NCBI GenBank assembly: GCA_947632415.1
Contig: CANRPB010000036.1
Coordinates: forward strand, 1-11,823
Source: an uncultured Bacilli bacterium
GTDB lineage: Bacteria > Bacillota_I > Bacilli_A > RF39 > UBA660
DNA: 11,823 bases
Direction: 5' to 3'
Under the pieces are notes generated by a model. The model saw nothing but the letters and a program-made list of their open reading frames with translations, was not told the origin of the DNA and did no database searches. The position numbers and the translations under genes were made by a program. Each line of letters opens with the position of its first letter. The first letter of the stretch is position 1. Shown piece after piece: positions 5,461-11,823 of this stretch.

Positions 5461-7774
5461 GTTTTTTCTTCCTTATCTTTACTTTATAAACATATTTTTC
5501 AAATATTTTAGTTACTATATTAAAAAACAGATATGAAAATAAACCAAGTATTAAGTAGATTGCTACTAAGACTCTATTTATACTAGAAAGGGAAAATAAT
5601 CCTTCAAAACCAAATACAAATAGCAAGAAAGATATTATCAAACTAATAAGCAGAATTTTTCTAATTAAATTTAGGGGATATGAGATTCGATATATATGCA
5701 TAAATCCTGTTGTCGCAAGTAGTAAAACGGCTAGTGTTGATATATCTTTATTACCAATATTAGTAATATCAGCCACTACTAGTAATAGGATAATATTAAA
5801 AACAATCGTTATGGCGGTTGGAAAGGCGACGCTTGTTACATTAAGTAAAAAATGGCCTTTAACTCTTTCGTTATTGGGTTCTAGCGCTAATACAAAGGAG
5901 GGAATTCCAATTGTAAAAACACTAGTTAAAGTTAGTTGAATTGGTATGAAAGGATAGGCTCTACCAACGAAAAGGAATAAAATCAAAAGTAATAAAGCAT
6001 AAATTGTTTTGGTTATAAATAAACTTGCTGATCTTTCTATGTTGTTTATCGTTCTTCGTCCTTCTTTAACAATTTTCGGAATAGAGTTAAAGTTTGAATT
6101 TAGCAAAACTAATTCGGCAACATTTCTTGCTGCATCGGATCCTGAGGACATCGCAATCGCACAGTCAGCTTGTTTTAAGGCCAAGACGTCATTTACTCCA
6201 TCGCCTGTCATCGCTACGGTATGTCCAGCGTCTTGGAGTGCTGATACCAAAATTTTTTTCCCTTGAGGAGTAACTCTACCAAATATCGAATATTTAAGAG
6301 CCGAAGCCTTTAAGTCATCATCGTTCAAATCAGTTACATCGACGTAACTATCCATAAAACTTAAGCCTAATCGAGATGCTATTCTGGCTACTGTTTTGGG
6401 ATTATCACCAGAAATAATCTTTACGTTAACGTCATTTTTTTCAAAAAAATTAATTGTTTTCAAGGCTTCAGGTCTGATTTCATCTTGAATTAAAAATATA
6501 CCAACGGCTTCTAAATGGTCGGGCAAGGTATCATCTACTAATTCTTTACTTGTTTTAGCAAGTAACAAAACCCTATTTTCTTCTTGGTACTTATTTATCT
6601 GTTTTTCAACTCCATAAGGCATTTCTTTTAAAATACATTCGGGAGCCCCTATAACATATGTCTTATATTTATCAAAAGTAATTGCCGAGTATTTCTTTTC
6701 TGATGAAAAGGGAACTATTTTTTTTACTTTTAAAAAATTATTTTTTCCATATTTTTTTGTCAAAGCATTCATCGTTGCATTATGATTGTCTAAATTAAAA
6801 CAAATTTCTTTGATGATATTTTCATCAAAATCTCTAAATTTTATAAAGTCAACTACTTGCATTGTTCCTTTAGTTAATGTTCCTGTTTTATCAAAGCATA
6901 TTGTATCAACACGGGCTAAATTTTCAATACAGTAAAGTTGTTGAACTAAGACTTTATATTTAGATAGTTTAATAACACTTAAAGCCATTACTGTGCTTGT
7001 TAGTAGCATCAGGCCATCTGGAATAATCGCAATTAAAGCGGCAACCGTATTTACAATGGAATTTTGTAGATTATTTGCTTCTATGTTAATTTGTTTTAGG
7101 AAAAAAACTATACCAACGGGAATTATAATATAAGCAATAAATTTAATTATCTTTTCTAAAGATATCATTATTTCCGAGGCAACAGGTTTTATGTATTTAG
7201 CATCTTTTGATATTTTGTAGGTATAATTGTCAGTCCCAACATGTATTACTTCGGCAAAGCAGGAACCGCTTACGATAAAACTTCCTGATAACAAAGTATC
7301 TCCGGCTTGCTTTTTAATAGGATCTACTTCACCTGTTATCAATGCCTCATTTACTTCTATAACTCCATCAAGTATTTTTGAGTCAGTTACAATCTGATTT
7401 CCAGTTTCTAACTTTAATATATCATTTAATACAATTTCATTAATATTAATTTCTTCTTCTTTTTTATTTCTTATAACGCGTACTTTTCTTGACGCAATTA
7501 AAGATAATTTATCAATAATTCTTTTACTTTGAAGTTCTTGAAATATCCCGATTGCTGTATTACATACAATCGTTCCTAAAAACAATAGATTTTTGTATGA
7601 ACCAACCATTAATATTAAAAATCCTAAAAACAAATTAACAAAATTAAATAGTGTAAATATATTAGTTTTAAATATTTCTTTAACACTTTTAGTTTCTATA
7701 GTAGTATCGTAATTTACTTGACCACAAGCAATTCTTTTTTCAATTTCCTTAGGCGTTAATCCATTGTATTTCAT
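5450..7774 (-). CDS. P-type cation-transporting ATPase (Exp7/CtpE-like)
   Basis: Integral membrane pump driven by ATP through an aspartyl-phosphate. Seen in order in the 774-residue product: two N-terminal membrane helices (about 40-80), the actuator domain with TGE (147-149), helices around 208-227 and 241-268 with IIPDGLMLLTS (250-260), the phosphorylation site DKTGTLT (295-301), the nucleotide-binding region (FSSEKKYSA from 356, GAPE at 376-379), SGDNP (455-459), TGDGVND (523-529), and six C-terminal helices (about 585-755). There is no heavy-metal domain at the N-terminus. The layout and ALEPNNER after helix 6 match the group containing pneumococcal Exp7 and mycobacterial CtpE. CtpE has been linked to calcium, but the ion here is unproven. 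Where relatives usually have TGES and PEGL this protein has TGEV and PDGL. ATG at 7774 follows GAGGTG closely, 10 nt after the preceding gene. Confidence 0.93.
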   Translation of the reverse strand: MKYNGLTPKEIEKRIACGQVNYDTTIETKSVKEIFKTNIFTLFNFVNLFLGFLILMVGSYKNLLFLGTIVCNTAIGIFQELQSKRIIDKLSLIASRKVRVIRNKKEEEININEIVLNDILKLETGNQIVTDSKILDGVIEVNEALITGEVDPIKKQAGDTLLSGSFIVSGSCFAEVIHVGTDNYTYKISKDAKYIKPVASEIMISLEKIIKFIAYIIIPVGIVFFLKQINIEANNLQNSIVNTVAALIAIIPDGLMLLTSTVMALSVIKLSKYKVLVQQLYCIENLARVDTICFDKTGTLTKGTMQVVDFIKFRDFDENIIKEICFNLDNHNATMNALTKKYGKNNFLKVKKIVPFSSEKKYSAITFDKYKTYVIGAPECILKEMPYGVEKQINKYQEENRVLLLAKTSKELVDDTLPDHLEAVGIFLIQDEIRPEALKTINFFEKNDVNVKIISGDNPKTVARIASRLGLSFMDSYVDVTDLNDDDLKASALKYSIFGRVTPQGKKILVSALQDAGHTVAMTGDGVNDVLALKQADCAIAMSSGSDAARNVAELVLLNSNFNSIPKIVKEGRRTINNIERSASLFITKTIYALLLLILFLFVGRAYPFIPIQLTLTSVFTIGIPSFVLALEPNNERVKGHFLLNVTSVAFPTAITIVFNIILLLVVADITNIGNKDISTLAVLLLATTGFMHIYRISYPLNLIRKILLISLIISFLLFVFGFEGLFSLSSINRVLVAIYLILGLFSYLFFNIVTKIFEKYVYKVKIRKKKRGL

Positions 7775-7784
7775 GTGTCACCTC

Positions 7785-8798
7785 TTATTTTGTTAAATAT
7801 TTTTTTCCATTTATATTGGGCATTATATTTTTATGATATAGTTTATAATCTTTATTTTTAAATAAAAAACCTTTATAACTTATATTTCCTCCATTATTGG
7901 CTAAAGTTTGATCATAATAATAGTATTTATTATCTACTTTGACAATATTCCATTCATGATATTTGTTATTTAAACTACCAGTTGCGATTAAAGAGTTAAC
8001 TTTTATATTATTAAATACAATTTGAACTGCTTTAGCATAACCGTTTATATTGCATTCTTTTAAAACGAAGCACCCATAAGCACTATAGAATTTTGTATCA
8101 TGTTCGAGGGTATATTTTGTATTATCGTGAAAATAATTATATACATAACTAACTTTATCATATTCACTTAAGTCTTTTGTATCTTCTTTTATTAAATTTA
8201 ATATATCGGTTATTTGCGCTAAACTCTCATTATATTTATCATGAGACATAGCGTAATTTATAATAAGTTTAGTATCATTACCTTCGGAAGAATATATATT
8301 AATGTTTCCTAAATTGATAAGTTCAGGGTGATCCATGGATAAAACGTGCTTTATATTTTTCAAAGTTTCTGTTCTAAAATCACTGGTGCTGATGCCGTAC
8401 TTATCTAAATTAAGTGTTATTGTTTCATCATAGTTTTTAATTGCTTGATAAATTATATCATAAATTTCTTGTTCTTCTTTAGTTAAAATATACTTATAAT
8501 GTCTACCATCTGAAATATATAAGTCATTTACATAATCTTTTGATTCCCTATTTAATACTAAGTCATTTACATCAGTTATGCGTTCATATTTTACTTTTTG
8601 GATAAATACTATCGTTAATACTAGTGATATTAAGAGTATTAGGGCAAGGACAGGAAAAAAGATTTTATGAAATAATAATTTCATTTTTTGTTTTTTAGTT
8701 AAAAGGATATCCTCAAAATATGCTGCTAAAATGGTACCGCATACTGGACATATTTTACTGTCTTTTGGTATTTCATTATGACAATTTGAACATTTCAT
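7785..8798 (-). CDS. Zinc-ribbon, membrane-anchored transglutaminase-fold protein, probably lacking the catalytic Cys
   Basis: The 337-residue product has three parts. A zinc ribbon sits at the N-terminus (C3, C6, C17, C20). A basic stretch and one membrane helix (about 45-67) follow, so the ribbon should be cytoplasmic and the rest outside. The C-terminal half is a transglutaminase-like core: SAYGCFVLKECNINGYAKA (239-257), HEWN (281-284) and YYYDQT (293-298). In the family's usual AYG....G..VC.GYA pattern, the position of the catalytic Cys is Ile251. A Cys occurs two residues earlier (C249), while His281 and Asp296 are kept. It may therefore be a non-enzymatic, substrate-binding version, or use C249. 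Target unknown; peptidoglycan or an envelope protein is a guess from the VanY-like neighbour. The ATG at 8798 is preferred over an upstream in-frame ATG at 8852 because GGAGGG lies five bases before it, and only 1 nt separates it from the previous stop. Confidence 0.82.
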   Translation of the reverse strand: MKCSNCHNEIPKDSKICPVCGTILAAYFEDILLTKKQKMKLLFHKIFFPVLALILLISLVLTIVFIQKVKYERITDVNDLVLNRESKDYVNDLYISDGRHYKYILTKEEQEIYDIIYQAIKNYDETITLNLDKYGISTSDFRTETLKNIKHVLSMDHPELINLGNINIYSSEGNDTKLIINYAMSHDKYNESLAQITDILNLIKEDTKDLSEYDKVSYVYNYFHDNTKYTLEHDTKFYSAYGCFVLKECNINGYAKAVQIVFNNIKVNSLIATGSLNNKYHEWNIVKVDNKYYYYDQTLANNGGNISYKGFLFKNKDYKLYHKNIMPNINGKKYLTK

Positions 8799-8799
8799 A

Positions 8800-9738
8800 T
8801 TATCCCTCCACATAGTATGCATAGTATTCATCAAACGTAATGTTTTCGTCATATATTGTTTTAGCCACGTCGCCTACATACCTATAGTGCCATGGTTCAT
8901 ATTCATAGCCTGTAATATTTTCTTTACCTTCTGGATAACGCATGATAAAACCATACTTATAAGAGTTATTCTTTAGCCATTCAAAAGCGGGCGATTTATC
9001 GAAATTAGAAATATTGTAGTTGGGAGTTAAAATATCAAAGGCTAAACCTGTTTCATGTTCTGAATGTCTCTTTAAGGAAGCATGTGATTTTACATAGTCC
9101 TCGCCTTTATTTTTTAAATAATAATTATAAGTTTCTTCTTGTTCTTCACTGGTTCTATAGGCTGATGAAATAATTAATGTTATCCCATCACGGGATGCGG
9201 CATTAAACATTTCTTTGTAGTGTTCTAGAATACTTTCACTAGTTTTGTTATCGCTATAGGCATATCTTAAAGATACATCAATAATATCACTAGGTTCATA
9301 GTCTTGTGGTAAATAATGGTATTTATTTACAAGTATTAATTCGTTTTTGGTTAGATCTGTTTCTTTAGTATTTGTATACCAATCGTTATTAGCGCCTACA
9401 TTAACAATACTAACGATCGTAGCTAAACTAAGTGAAGAGTTTTCTTTTTGATAATTTAAATAGGTTTCCAAATTTTTGTCGAGAAAATATTTTTCGTTTT
9501 TAAAGTCATCAACTAATTCATTATAATCATTATTTAAAATATACTTAATGTTATCGCTAGACATCGTTTCAATAATCTTTATTTCTTCATCATTATAACC
9601 AAGTTGTTTTAACTTGTATTTATCTGTTCTATGATACATTATAGTTCTTATTATTGAGACAACTATAATTAGAAGAATAAGTGCTCCTAGGAAAATGATT
9701 CCATTTTTGATAACTGATTTTTTTATTCTTCTTTTCAT
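8800..9738 (-). CDS. VanY-like D-alanyl-D-alanine carboxypeptidase (peptidase M15)
   Basis: This family trims the terminal D-Ala from peptidoglycan stem peptides outside the membrane. The 312-residue product has a basic N-terminus (MKRRIKK), one membrane helix (about 12-32), a linker region (about 40-130) that I do not recognise, and an M15B catalytic domain. The domain shows LVNKYHYLPQDYEP (136-149), SSAYRT (191-196), SEHETGLAFDI (226-236; H228 and D235 as zinc ligands) and EPWHYRYVG (281-289; catalytic E281, zinc ligand H284). All active-site residues are present. I place the start at ATG 9738, behind an AGGG ribosome site and 16 nt after the predicted transcript start. The open frame runs on to 9903, but that extension crosses the promoter region and encodes no family sequence. 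First gene of the envelope cluster. Glycopeptide resistance is not implied: no vanH/A/X genes or VanRS are seen. Confidence 0.93.
   Translation of the reverse strand: MKRRIKKSVIKNGIIFLGALILLIIVVSIIRTIMYHRTDKYKLKQLGYNDEEIKIIETMSSDNIKYILNNDYNELVDDFKNEKYFLDKNLETYLNYQKENSSLSLATIVSIVNVGANNDWYTNTKETDLTKNELILVNKYHYLPQDYEPSDIIDVSLRYAYSDNKTSESILEHYKEMFNAASRDGITLIISSAYRTSEEQEETYNYYLKNKGEDYVKSHASLKRHSEHETGLAFDILTPNYNISNFDKSPAFEWLKNNSYKYGFIMRYPEGKENITGYEYEPWHYRYVGDVAKTIYDENITFDEYYAYYVEG
8804..8809 (-). promoter_or_regulatory. Ribosome binding site of the transglutaminase-fold gene, inside the vanY-like gene
   Basis: GGAGGG on the minus strand lies within the last codons of the VanY-like gene, five bases before ATG at 8798. 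It fixes that start and implies coupled translation. Confidence 0.7.
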
Positions 9739-9760
9739 AATATCCCTACTTTCTTTATTC

Positions 9761-9789
9761 ATTATAGCATATTTGTGTAAAAAGTTGTA
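9761..9789 (-). promoter_or_regulatory. Promoter of the envelope cluster (VanY-like gene onward)
   Basis: Minus strand: perfect -10 TATAAT (9766-9761) preceded by TGC, an extended -10. The -35 position at 17 nt reads TACAAC, a poor match that the extended -10 may offset. The predicted transcript start is near 9754, leaving about 16 nt before ATG 9738. Confidence 0.6.
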
Positions 9790-9794
9790 GGTTT

Positions 9795-9814
9795 TCAACG
9801 TTTTTTTTCGTTGA
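9795..9814. promoter_or_regulatory. Inverted repeat between divergent promoters, possible operator
   Basis: TCAACG, eight T, CGTTGA: a perfect 6+6 inverted repeat. With one bulged base it extends to GTTT...AAAC. It overlaps the first four bases of the CPBP -35 box and lies 6 nt upstream of the opposing -35 position, so one bound regulator could affect both units. The regulator is unknown. Confidence 0.35.
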
Positions 9815-9839
9815 CAAACATAAAGCCCATTGATATAAT
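9811..9839 (+). promoter_or_regulatory. Consensus sigma-A-type promoter of the CPBP gene
   Basis: TTGACA (9811-9816), a 17-nt spacer and TATAAT (9834-9839): a perfect match to the housekeeping consensus. The transcript should start near 9846, about 15 nt before ATG 9861. Confidence 0.85.
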
Positions 9840-9860
9840 GTGTTTGAAAGTGAGGTATGT

Positions 9861-10913
9861 ATGAAAAAGGATAAAAAAAGGATTTATTTTTTAATCGCGC
9901 CAATTTTTCAAATTATTTTTTCTATTATTTCAATACTAAATGTTAGTAGCGCTAAAGAGGAAGCGATGAAAACAATAGAGATGTTACCAGATACTTTAAA
10001 GGGTAGAATGATAGAGGCATATAGTAATAATAATATTTTTATTTTACCGAGTGTTTTGTGTATCATATTTAGTATTATTATTTTAATAATATTTTTTAGA
10101 AATTCTCTTGAGAAGAGAAAGAAGTTGGTTTTAGGATTGGGTATTGCTACTTTATTATTGGCTGATAATTTAATTGTTGGTGCCTTGGCTTTAATAAGTA
10201 TTGTTATTTCTATTGGATTTAAAAATAATGAAGAAAGGCATGAAAAAAAAGAAATACCTAAACTTGATAGAATTGATACAGGGTTTAAAAGTGTTTTAGG
10301 GGGAATATTATGTTTGGTTGTTTACTTTTCACAGTTATTTATTCCTGTATCTGCTAGTAAAAGCGCTAATTATATAATATCGGTTGTATTTTACATAATT
10401 GTATTATTAGTTTGTTTATATGTATTTAGAAATAATTTAAAAAGAGATGTAAAGGCATTTAAAGAAAATTGGCAAGGTTATATTTCATATATAATTCCAA
10501 AACTTGGTATTATGTATGCTTCTTATTTAATTGTTAGTCTTGTTTGTGTTTTTATGATTAATCAAGGTACTTCTATTAATCAACAGGCAGTAGAGGCATT
10601 GCCATTATGGTATAGTTTACCTTTATCGATTATTTGGGCTCCTATTGTTGAGGAGTTATTGTTTAGAGGTTGTATTAGAAGGTTTATAAAGAATAATACT
10701 TTGTATATAATAACATCGGGGTTAATATTTGGGTTATTACATACTTTTAGTGAACAAAGTGTATTTAGTATGATAGTTTTAATGATACCTTATGGTTTAC
10801 TTGGTGGTTTCTTTGCTTATTTCTATACTAAAACTAATAATATAACTACTAATATGTTATGTCATTCTTTTCATAATACTGTCGTAATGTTATTACAAAT
10901 TTTATTATTTTAA
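9861..10913 (+). CDS. CPBP-family intramembrane glutamic protease (Abi domain)
   Basis: A 350-residue polytopic membrane protein. The C-terminal CPBP domain has the family's motifs: EELLFRG (264-270, EExxxR type), FGLLH (290-294) and a final His in NMLCHSFHN (H335). These residues form the intramembrane active site of Rce1-type proteases. About three helices precede it (roughly 8-26, 58-79, 88-119), then a charged cytoplasmic-type loop (121-140) and further helices (146-162, 170-188, 213-233). Members act in CAAX-type processing in eukaryotes; in bacteria some give self-immunity to bacteriocins or cleave anti-sigma factors. No bacteriocin or anti-sigma gene is visible here. The ATG at 9861 follows GAGGT. 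An in-frame GTG at 9840 is rejected because it lies immediately after the -10 box, upstream of the expected transcript start. Monocistronic, with its own promoter and terminator. Confidence 0.92.
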   Translation: MKKDKKRIYFLIAPIFQIIFSIISILNVSSAKEEAMKTIEMLPDTLKGRMIEAYSNNNIFILPSVLCIIFSIIILIIFFRNSLEKRKKLVLGLGIATLLLADNLIVGALALISIVISIGFKNNEERHEKKEIPKLDRIDTGFKSVLGGILCLVVYFSQLFIPVSASKSANYIISVVFYIIVLLVCLYVFRNNLKRDVKAFKENWQGYISYIIPKLGIMYASYLIVSLVCVFMINQGTSINQQAVEALPLWYSLPLSIIWAPIVEELLFRGCIRRFIKNNTLYIITSGLIFGLLHTFSEQSVFSMIVLMIPYGLLGGFFAYFYTKTNNITTNMLCHSFHNTVVMLLQILLF

Positions 10914-10918
10914 ATAGG

Positions 10919-10956
10919 AAAAATCTGATAAAATTCATTATTTATCAGATTTTTTT
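10919..10956 (+). terminator. Strong terminator after the CPBP gene
   Basis: AAATCTGATAAA (10921-10932), an eight-base loop, TTTATCAGATTT (10941-10952), then more T (T run 10950-10956). The perfect 12-bp stem starts 8 nt after the stop codon. Confidence 0.85.
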
Positions 10957-11050
10957 GTATCTGTTTTGATTTTATTTTAATTTATTCTTTAAATGTTTAT
11001 TAAATAAAATCATCTATTCAGCAAAATTTTTAAAAATATTCTTTAAATAG

Positions 11051-11077
11051 AAAAAACTGTTAATAGCTAACAGTTTT
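11051..11077 (-). terminator. Terminator after the Rpn-family gene
   Basis: Minus strand: AAAACTGTTA, loop GCTAT, TAACAGTTTT, then TT (a six-T run in all). The 10-bp perfect stem begins about 23 nt after the stop at 11101. Together with 10919-10956 it closes a convergent gene pair. The AT-rich stretch 10957-11050 between them shows no gene. Confidence 0.8.
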
Positions 11078-11100
11078 AGATAAAATTTTAATTAATACGT

Positions 11101-11823
11101 TTATTTTAAGTTTTCAATTTCTGTAATGGTTAAGCCTGTAATTTTTGATATAGTATTTATATCAATATTTTCTTTTAGAGAATTTTTAGCTATTTCGATT
11201 TGTTTTGTTTTTTTGCCGTTAAGTTCGCCTTGCTTGATACCTTCGAGTCTGCCCTCTTGTTTTTTTTCTTCTAAAGCAACTTGGAAAGCATATTTTTCAA
11301 TCTCTTCTTTTTCGTAGGCACTTATCATTTCGCTATCACCACTCAAACTTTCAAGACTTTTAACTACTTTTTTCATAATCTCATTTTCTCCCGCTATCTT
11401 TTTTAATTTATTTACTTCATCAGTCATAAATAATTCTAAGTATCTTTGTTCCTCTTCTGTTAATTCATTATAACACTTTTCTTTTAAATTATTCAAGCAA
11501 ATATGAAATTTTTTAAATTCATTGGTTTCTATTTCATATTTTCCGCTTGATACGTCAACTAAATTAACTTCGGTAATGACTAAGTCATTATTGAAGATAT
11601 TATAGTTTTCAATACATATTTGATAGTGGATATAACCATGATCATATTTATCATTTACTTTATAGGAGTTTGATGCATACTTGTGAGCCATGATTTCATT
11701 TTTTCTTTTATTTATTTCTTTATTATCAAGACTTGCTTCAATATTAATTTTCATGTCTTCGATAATAACAACTAAGTCACCAGTATTATGATGATTATAA
11801 ATATTGGCTTCTAGGGTATCAGT
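11101..11823 (-). CDS. Rpn/PD-(D/E)XK nuclease-family putative transposase, C-terminal part (cut by right edge)
   Basis: The frame is open from the right window edge to TAA at 11103-11101 (240 codons seen). The ATG at 11754 is internal: the 23 codons upstream (TDTLEANIYNHHNTGDLVVI and on) are in frame and fit the family's core strand. GDLVVIIEDMKINIEASLDN resembles the PD-(D/E)XK half-site (acidic residue, then nIE-x-x) of Rpn-type proteins. After it come a conserved middle part (YIHYQICIENYN) and a charged helical tail with EEKKQEGRLEGIKQGELNGKK. The end IDINTISKITGLTITEIENLK is the typical C-terminal helix-turn motif of this family. Rpn proteins are DNA endonucleases that raise recombination in E. 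coli, are often called transposases, and vary greatly between strains. The N-terminus and first catalytic acidic residues are outside the window, so intactness cannot be judged. The residue two after the Glu is Ser, where a Lys or Gln is common. Confidence 0.8.
   Translation of the reverse strand, partial: TDTLEANIYNHHNTGDLVVIIEDMKINIEASLDNKEINKRKNEIMAHKYASNSYKVNDKYDHGYIHYQICIENYNIFNNDLVITEVNLVDVSSGKYEIETNEFKKFHICLNNLKEKCYNELTEEEQRYLELFMTDEVNKLKKIAGENEIMKKVVKSLESLSGDSEMISAYEKEEIEKYAFQVALEEKKQEGRLEGIKQGELNGKKTKQIEIAKNSLKENIDINTISKITGLTITEIENLK

Noticed and set aside
8799..8852. Longer start for the transglutaminase-fold protein
   Set aside because: It would overlap the VanY-like coding region by more than 50 nt. 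The zinc ribbon normally begins at the first Met, and GGAGGG is correctly spaced only for 8798.
8800..9738. Part of a vancomycin-resistance cluster
   Set aside because: The protein is of VanY type, but no vanH, vanA/B ligase, vanX or two-component genes lie nearby. VanY-like carboxypeptidases are common in susceptible bacteria.
9840..9860. GTG start seven codons upstream for the CPBP protein
   Set aside because: The GTG lies directly after the TATAAT box and before the expected transcript start. ATG 9861 has its own GAGGT site.
9739..9903. Longer N-terminus (55 more codons) for the VanY-like protein
   Set aside because: It runs across the promoter region and overlaps the start of the divergent CPBP gene. 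The added residues match nothing in the family, and a ribosome site supports ATG 9738.
10983..11048. 12-bp direct repeat TATTCTTTAAAT (10983-10994 and 11037-11048)
   Set aside because: Two AT-only-type copies in a very AT-rich gap can easily arise by chance. No element boundaries or target duplications are seen.
1..11823. Mycoplasma-type code in which TGA means Trp
   Set aside because: uvrC and the YgjP-like gene end in TGA at the family's expected length, and Trp in conserved motifs is encoded by TGG.

Overview
This is an AT-rich stretch from a low-GC, Gram-positive-type bacterium. Strong Shine-Dalgarno sequences (GGAGG, GAGGTGA), sigma-A-like promoters, a Cse60-family small protein and a type IV pilin-like protein all point to Bacillota, perhaps an uncultured host-associated lineage. 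That placement is inference from gene content and style; the sequence does not fix the species. TGA is used as a true stop (uvrC and the YgjP-like gene), so this is the standard bacterial code and not the Mycoplasma code.

Almost everything is on the minus strand. From right to left: (a) 11101-11823, the C-terminal part of a Rpn/PD-(D/E)XK nuclease-family protein that runs off the right edge and ends at its own terminator. (b) 9861-10913, the only plus-strand gene, a CPBP-family intramembrane protease with a consensus promoter and a strong terminator. (c) 9738 down to 4828, a tightly packed minus-strand cluster: a membrane-anchored VanY-like D,D-carboxypeptidase, a zinc-ribbon/transmembrane/transglutaminase-fold protein, an Exp7/CtpE-like P-type cation ATPase and a YgjP-like metallopeptidase. 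Gaps are 1 and 10 nt, and the last pair overlaps by 11 nt. (d) 4775-4599, a 58-codon Cse60-family gene that is easily missed. (e) 4543 down to 319, proS-uvrC-trpS, an operon with short gaps (18 and 4 nt) ending in a terminator. (f) 140 down to the left edge, the start of a type IV pilin/pseudopilin gene with its own promoter.

The two aminoacyl-tRNA synthetases and UvrC are ordinary housekeeping genes. The 9738-4828 cluster looks like a cell-envelope unit: two extracytoplasmic peptidoglycan/peptide-type domains, an ion pump and a cytoplasmic metallopeptidase. The CPBP gene is divergent from this cluster. Their facing promoters are separated by a 6+6 bp inverted repeat that overlaps the CPBP -35 box, a possible shared operator.

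The points most worth a second look are the transglutaminase-fold protein, whose expected catalytic Cys is Ile although His and Asp are kept; the unannotated cse60-like gene; the divergent promoter with its palindrome; the terminator/promoter overlap ahead of proS; and substitutions in key motifs of TrpRS and the P-type ATPase. I saw no CRISPR array, tRNA, rRNA, insertion sequence or defence cluster, and I do not claim a wholly new system.
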